From NCBI GenBank assembly GCA_018644745.1, contig JABGPX010000630.1:1-7097 (forward strand): a stretch of 7,097 bases of DNA. The letters are read 5' to 3'. This stretch comes from Spirochaetales bacterium. Its GTDB lineage: Bacteria > Spirochaetota > Spirochaetia > ARS1246. Made by a program: the position numbers and the translations under genes. The notes beneath the pieces were generated by a model. The model had not been told where the DNA came from. It searched no databases and worked only from the letters and a program-made list of their open reading frames with translations. Position 1 is the stretch's first letter, and each line of letters begins with the position of its first letter. Below are positions 4,640-7,097 of this stretch, one piece after another.

Positions 4640-5968
4640 ATGACAATACTTGAGATTATTGAGAAAAAGAAACGAGGGGAAAGTCTTTCGCAGGCGGAAA
4701 TCAGGTTTTTTATCGATGGGTATGTAAATGACGAGATTCCTGACTATCAGGCATCCGCATTCCTCATGGCTGTCTGGTTTGCCGGGATGGGTGAGGAGGA
4801 GACCTATGAACTCACCCTGGCAATGGCCGAATCCGGCGACCAGATCGACCTGTCTGCCATCTCCGGCATTAAAGTCGACAAGCATAGTACCGGAGGAGTA
4901 GCAGACACCACCACACTTATTGTCGCTCCTCTTGTTGCTGCCTGCGGCGGCAAGGTTGCTAAAATGTCCGGTCGGGGTCTCGGACATACCGGCGGTACCC
5001 TCGACAAACTCGAGTCCATACCAGGTTTTGATATCAGCCTCGGGATGGAAGAGTTTGTAAAAGCGGTTAATGGTTGTGGTCTGTCAGTGATTGGACAAAC
5101 CGGGCATCTGGTTCCGGCGGATAAAAAAATGTATGCCCTGCGGGATGTCACCGGAACCGTAGATAATCTTTCACTTATCGCATCCAGTATCATGAGCAAA
5201 AAACTCGCCGCCGGTGCCGACGCGATTGTCCTGGATGTAAAGACCGGAAGCGGCGCGTTTATGGCCGATGTGAAATCCGCCGAGGAATTGGCCCGAGCGA
5301 TGGTTGATATCGGCGCGCGTTCGGGCAAGCGGACGATGGCGTTGGTTACCGACATGAATCAGCCGCTGGGGCTCGCGGTAGGAAATGCCCTGGAAGTGCT
5401 TGAAGCTATTGAGGTCCTGCGTGGTGATCGAGGCGGAGACCTTACAGCGGTGTCCCTTTCTCTCGCAGCGCAAATGATTTCTTTTTCCGATCCTGGATTG
5501 GGTATCGAATCGGCAGGACGGCTCGCCCTTGAGGCGCTTTCCTCCGGAGCCGGTCTTGAAAGAATGGCCTGCATGATCGAGACTCAGCATGGCGACCCTA
5601 AAGTTCTCGAAGATACCAGCCTCCTTCCAAAGGCAGGGAAAACGGTACCTGTAACCGCTCCGAGGAATGGATTTGTTAGTAGTATCGATACCGCGGATAT
5701 CGGCCGCAGCGCATTGCTTTTGGGTGCGGGGCGGCAGAAGAAATCCGATGTCATCGATCCCGCTGTCGGAATCTGGATGGAGAAAAGGCTTGGCGAACCG
5801 GTCAGCCGCGGAGATCTTCTAGCAGTGTTCCATGTAAATGCTTTAGATAACCTCGAGGAAGCTATCGCGAGATTTCGCGGGGCGCTGCATATTACCGATG
5901 AAGCCCCGCAGCCGGTGAAATTGATTCATAGCCGTATTGAAGATCGACCGAATGAGGAAAAAGCATGA
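4640..5968 (+). CDS. pdp: Pyrimidine-nucleoside phosphorylase
   Basis: This 442-residue cytoplasmic enzyme, normally a homodimer, is predicted to split uridine, deoxyuridine and thymidine with phosphate into base and (deoxy)ribose-1-phosphate. The layout is a helical N-terminal domain, the phosphate-binding segment DKHSTGGVAD (80-89), GRGLGHTGGTLDKLES (111-126), the pyrimidine contacts R168, S183 and K187 in YALRD and SIMSKK, KTGSGAFM (201-208), and a C-terminal PYNP_C domain (about 340-420) with GRQKKSDVIDPAVGI. K108 stands where Bacillus PyNP has Lys and E. coli thymidine phosphorylase has Met, so I predict the broad-specificity enzyme (EC 2.4.2.2) rather than DeoA. The usual GGVGD is GGVAD here. 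I chose ATG 4640 because MTILEIIEKK aligns residue for residue with the Bacillus start (MRMVDIIEKK); a TTG at 4634 would add only two residues. The stop overlaps the deoB start, so the two form an operon and catalyse successive steps. Confidence 0.93.
   Translation: MTILEIIEKKKRGESLSQAEIRFFIDGYVNDEIPDYQASAFLMAVWFAGMGEEETYELTLAMAESGDQIDLSAISGIKVDKHSTGGVADTTTLIVAPLVAACGGKVAKMSGRGLGHTGGTLDKLESIPGFDISLGMEEFVKAVNGCGLSVIGQTGHLVPADKKMYALRDVTGTVDNLSLIASSIMSKKLAAGADAIVLDVKTGSGAFMADVKSAEELARAMVDIGARSGKRTMALVTDMNQPLGLAVGNALEVLEAIEVLRGDRGGDLTAVSLSLAAQMISFSDPGLGIESAGRLALEALSSGAGLERMACMIETQHGDPKVLEDTSLLPKAGKTVPVTAPRNGFVSSIDTADIGRSALLLGAGRQKKSDVIDPAVGIWMEKRLGEPVSRGDLLAVFHVNALDNLEEAIARFRGALHITDEAPQPVKLIHSRIEDRPNEEKA
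5954..5958 (+). promoter_or_regulatory. Shine-Dalgarno site of deoB inside the end of pdp
   Basis: GAGGA ends 6 bases before the deoB ATG at 5965 and lies within the last codons of pdp. With the ATGA stop/start overlap it indicates translational coupling of the two genes, and it fixes the deoB start. Confidence 0.7.
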
Positions 5969-7097
5969 GAGCGGTATTACTTATAATTGACAGTTTCGGC
6001 ATTGGCGAGATGCCTGATGCCGGGCGTTACGGAGACAGCGGTGCGAATACGGCTCTTCATATCTGCGAGCAAGTTCCCGGTGCTAAGTGGACGAACCTGC
6101 AGCGTCTCGGTCTTGGAAACGCTTCAATGATATTGGGAAATAAATTGCCCGGGTGCGGCGCGGTTGAAATGCCCGCCGCGTCGTTCGGCGTCATGGCCGA
6201 ACGGTCTCCCGGCAAAGACACGACAACAGGGCATTGGGAACTGACAGGCGTGGTGCTTAAGAAGGCGTTCCCCACTTTTCCTCCGGAATATCCGTCCTTT
6301 CCAAAGTCCCTTTTATCGGAATTTGAAGATCGAATCAGTCGGCAGACTTTGGGCAATTGCGCGGCTTCCGGCACGGCTATCATCCAGGAACTCGGAGAGG
6401 AACATCTGCGTACCGGCAGCCCTATCGTGTATACCTCGGGTGATTCGGTGTTTCAAATCGCCGCCCATGAGGAGATAATTCCGATCGACCAGCTCTATGA
6501 AATGTGCGATATCGCCCGCGAGCTATGCGATCCATATCAGGTAGCGAGAGTTATAGCCCGTCCATTTGTAGGATCCGCGGAAGGGTTTACCCGGACTGAG
6601 CGAAGGAAGGATTTCAGCATGCCTCCTCCTCATCCGACGCTGCTCAATCATCTACAGGAAGGAGATGTGGAGACTATCGGTATTGGTAAAATTGGGGATA
6701 TATTTTGTGAGCAGGGACTCGATGTGAGCCATCATGACAAAGGGAATACCGCGTGCTTGAATCGGACAAGTGAGGTTTTAGACAATAAATCTGAGAAAAG
6801 CACCTTCATTTTCGTGAACCTGGTGGACACGGACATGACCTACGGGCATCGGCGGGATCCGGAAGGTTATTGTCGGGCAGTTGAGGAGATAGACGGCTAC
6901 CTGCCGAAGATAATAAATCAGCTCGATGATGAAGATATCCTCATTGTGTCCGCCGATCATGGCTGCGATCCTACATTCAAGGGTACCGATCACACTCGGG
7001 AATATGTACCGCTGCTCTGGTTCAGCAAATCAGAGCCATCGAACAGTTTAGGGGTGAGAGAGCAGTTTTGCGATGTCACACAGACTCTTTGCACGCG
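5965..7097 (+). CDS. deoB: Phosphopentomutase (partial, 3' end outside window)
   Basis: The frame runs to the window edge with 377 complete codons. The Bacillus cereus enzyme has about 394, so only some 20 C-terminal residues are missing. It is predicted to interconvert (deoxy)ribose-1- and 5-phosphate in the cytoplasm, passing the Pdp product on to DeoC or the pentose phosphate pathway. It belongs to the alkaline-phosphatase superfamily and keeps the two-metal site: D9 in LIIDSFGIGEMPDAG, D290 and H295 in VDTDMTYGHRRDP, D331 and H332 in SADHG, and H343 in TDHTREY. The phosphorylated threonine is T86 in GKDTTTGHWE (T85 in B. cereus). The cap domain carries ASGTAII (134-140) and ARPFVG (198-203). 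All expected ligands are present, so it looks functional. The ATG at 5965 overlaps the pdp stop by 4 bases and has its own Shine-Dalgarno sequence. Confidence 0.95.
   Translation, partial: MRAVLLIIDSFGIGEMPDAGRYGDSGANTALHICEQVPGAKWTNLQRLGLGNASMILGNKLPGCGAVEMPAASFGVMAERSPGKDTTTGHWELTGVVLKKAFPTFPPEYPSFPKSLLSEFEDRISRQTLGNCAASGTAIIQELGEEHLRTGSPIVYTSGDSVFQIAAHEEIIPIDQLYEMCDIARELCDPYQVARVIARPFVGSAEGFTRTERRKDFSMPPPHPTLLNHLQEGDVETIGIGKIGDIFCEQGLDVSHHDKGNTACLNRTSEVLDNKSEKSTFIFVNLVDTDMTYGHRRDPEGYCRAVEEIDGYLPKIINQLDDEDILIVSADHGCDPTFKGTDHTREYVPLLWFSKSEPSNSLGVREQFCDVTQTLCT

Noticed and set aside
4634..4642. TTG at 4634 as the pdp start, two codons before the ATG
   Set aside because: The ATG at 4640 aligns exactly with the start of known Pdp proteins, and neither start has a Shine-Dalgarno sequence that would favour the TTG.
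4804..5590. Long minus-strand open frames (183 and 139 codons) opposite pdp
   Set aside because: They lie fully inside a strongly conserved gene, have no recognisable domains and show the composition expected of an antisense shadow.

Overview
The window is bacterial chromosomal DNA of mixed composition. It holds seven protein-coding genes, two of them cut by the window edges, and I see no rRNA, tRNA, CRISPR array, transposase or phage gene. The gene set (a MurA-family enzyme, a VTC-domain/DUF4956 pair, a membrane diguanylate cyclase, and a pyrimidine-nucleoside phosphorylase next to a Bacillus-type phosphopentomutase) would fit a spirochaete or a Firmicute-like anaerobe. Nothing in the window fixes the phylum, and a spirochaete is only my best guess.

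Left part (1-1678). The 3' end of an unrecognised plus-strand gene ends 8 bp before the stop of a convergent minus-strand two-gene unit. That unit is a VTC/polyphosphate-polymerase-domain protein (GTG start at 1678) followed, after 26 bp, by a five-helix DUF4956 membrane protein. It is clearly more AT-rich than the genes to its right: sampled 60-base lines are 32-37% GC, against 57-60% in pdp.

Middle (1679-3417). A 150-bp divergent gap leads to a murA-family gene with a good Shine-Dalgarno sequence and all expected catalytic residues, but with about 15 extra residues before the C-terminal DLRA motif. Behind it is a 278-bp gap almost filled by a 252-bp nested inverted-repeat element (3147-3398). 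Four copies of an AAT-N3-GGTTTTT motif sit there in two hairpin modules, and the modules are inverted relative to each other. This is the least explained structure in the window.

Right part (3418-7097). A six-helix membrane GGDEF protein with an intact active site and inhibitory site is followed after 16 bp by pdp, whose stop overlaps the deoB start (ATGA). Pdp and DeoB act in sequence: Pdp phosphorolyses uridine, thymidine and deoxyuridine to (deoxy)ribose-1-phosphate, and DeoB isomerises that to the 5-phosphate. deoB runs off the right edge about 20 residues short of its expected end.

Start signals are of two kinds. murA and deoB have clear Shine-Dalgarno sequences. The VTC, GGDEF and pdp genes have none, but each has a TANNNT -10-like hexamer 6-11 bases before the start codon, as expected for leaderless or near-leaderless transcripts.
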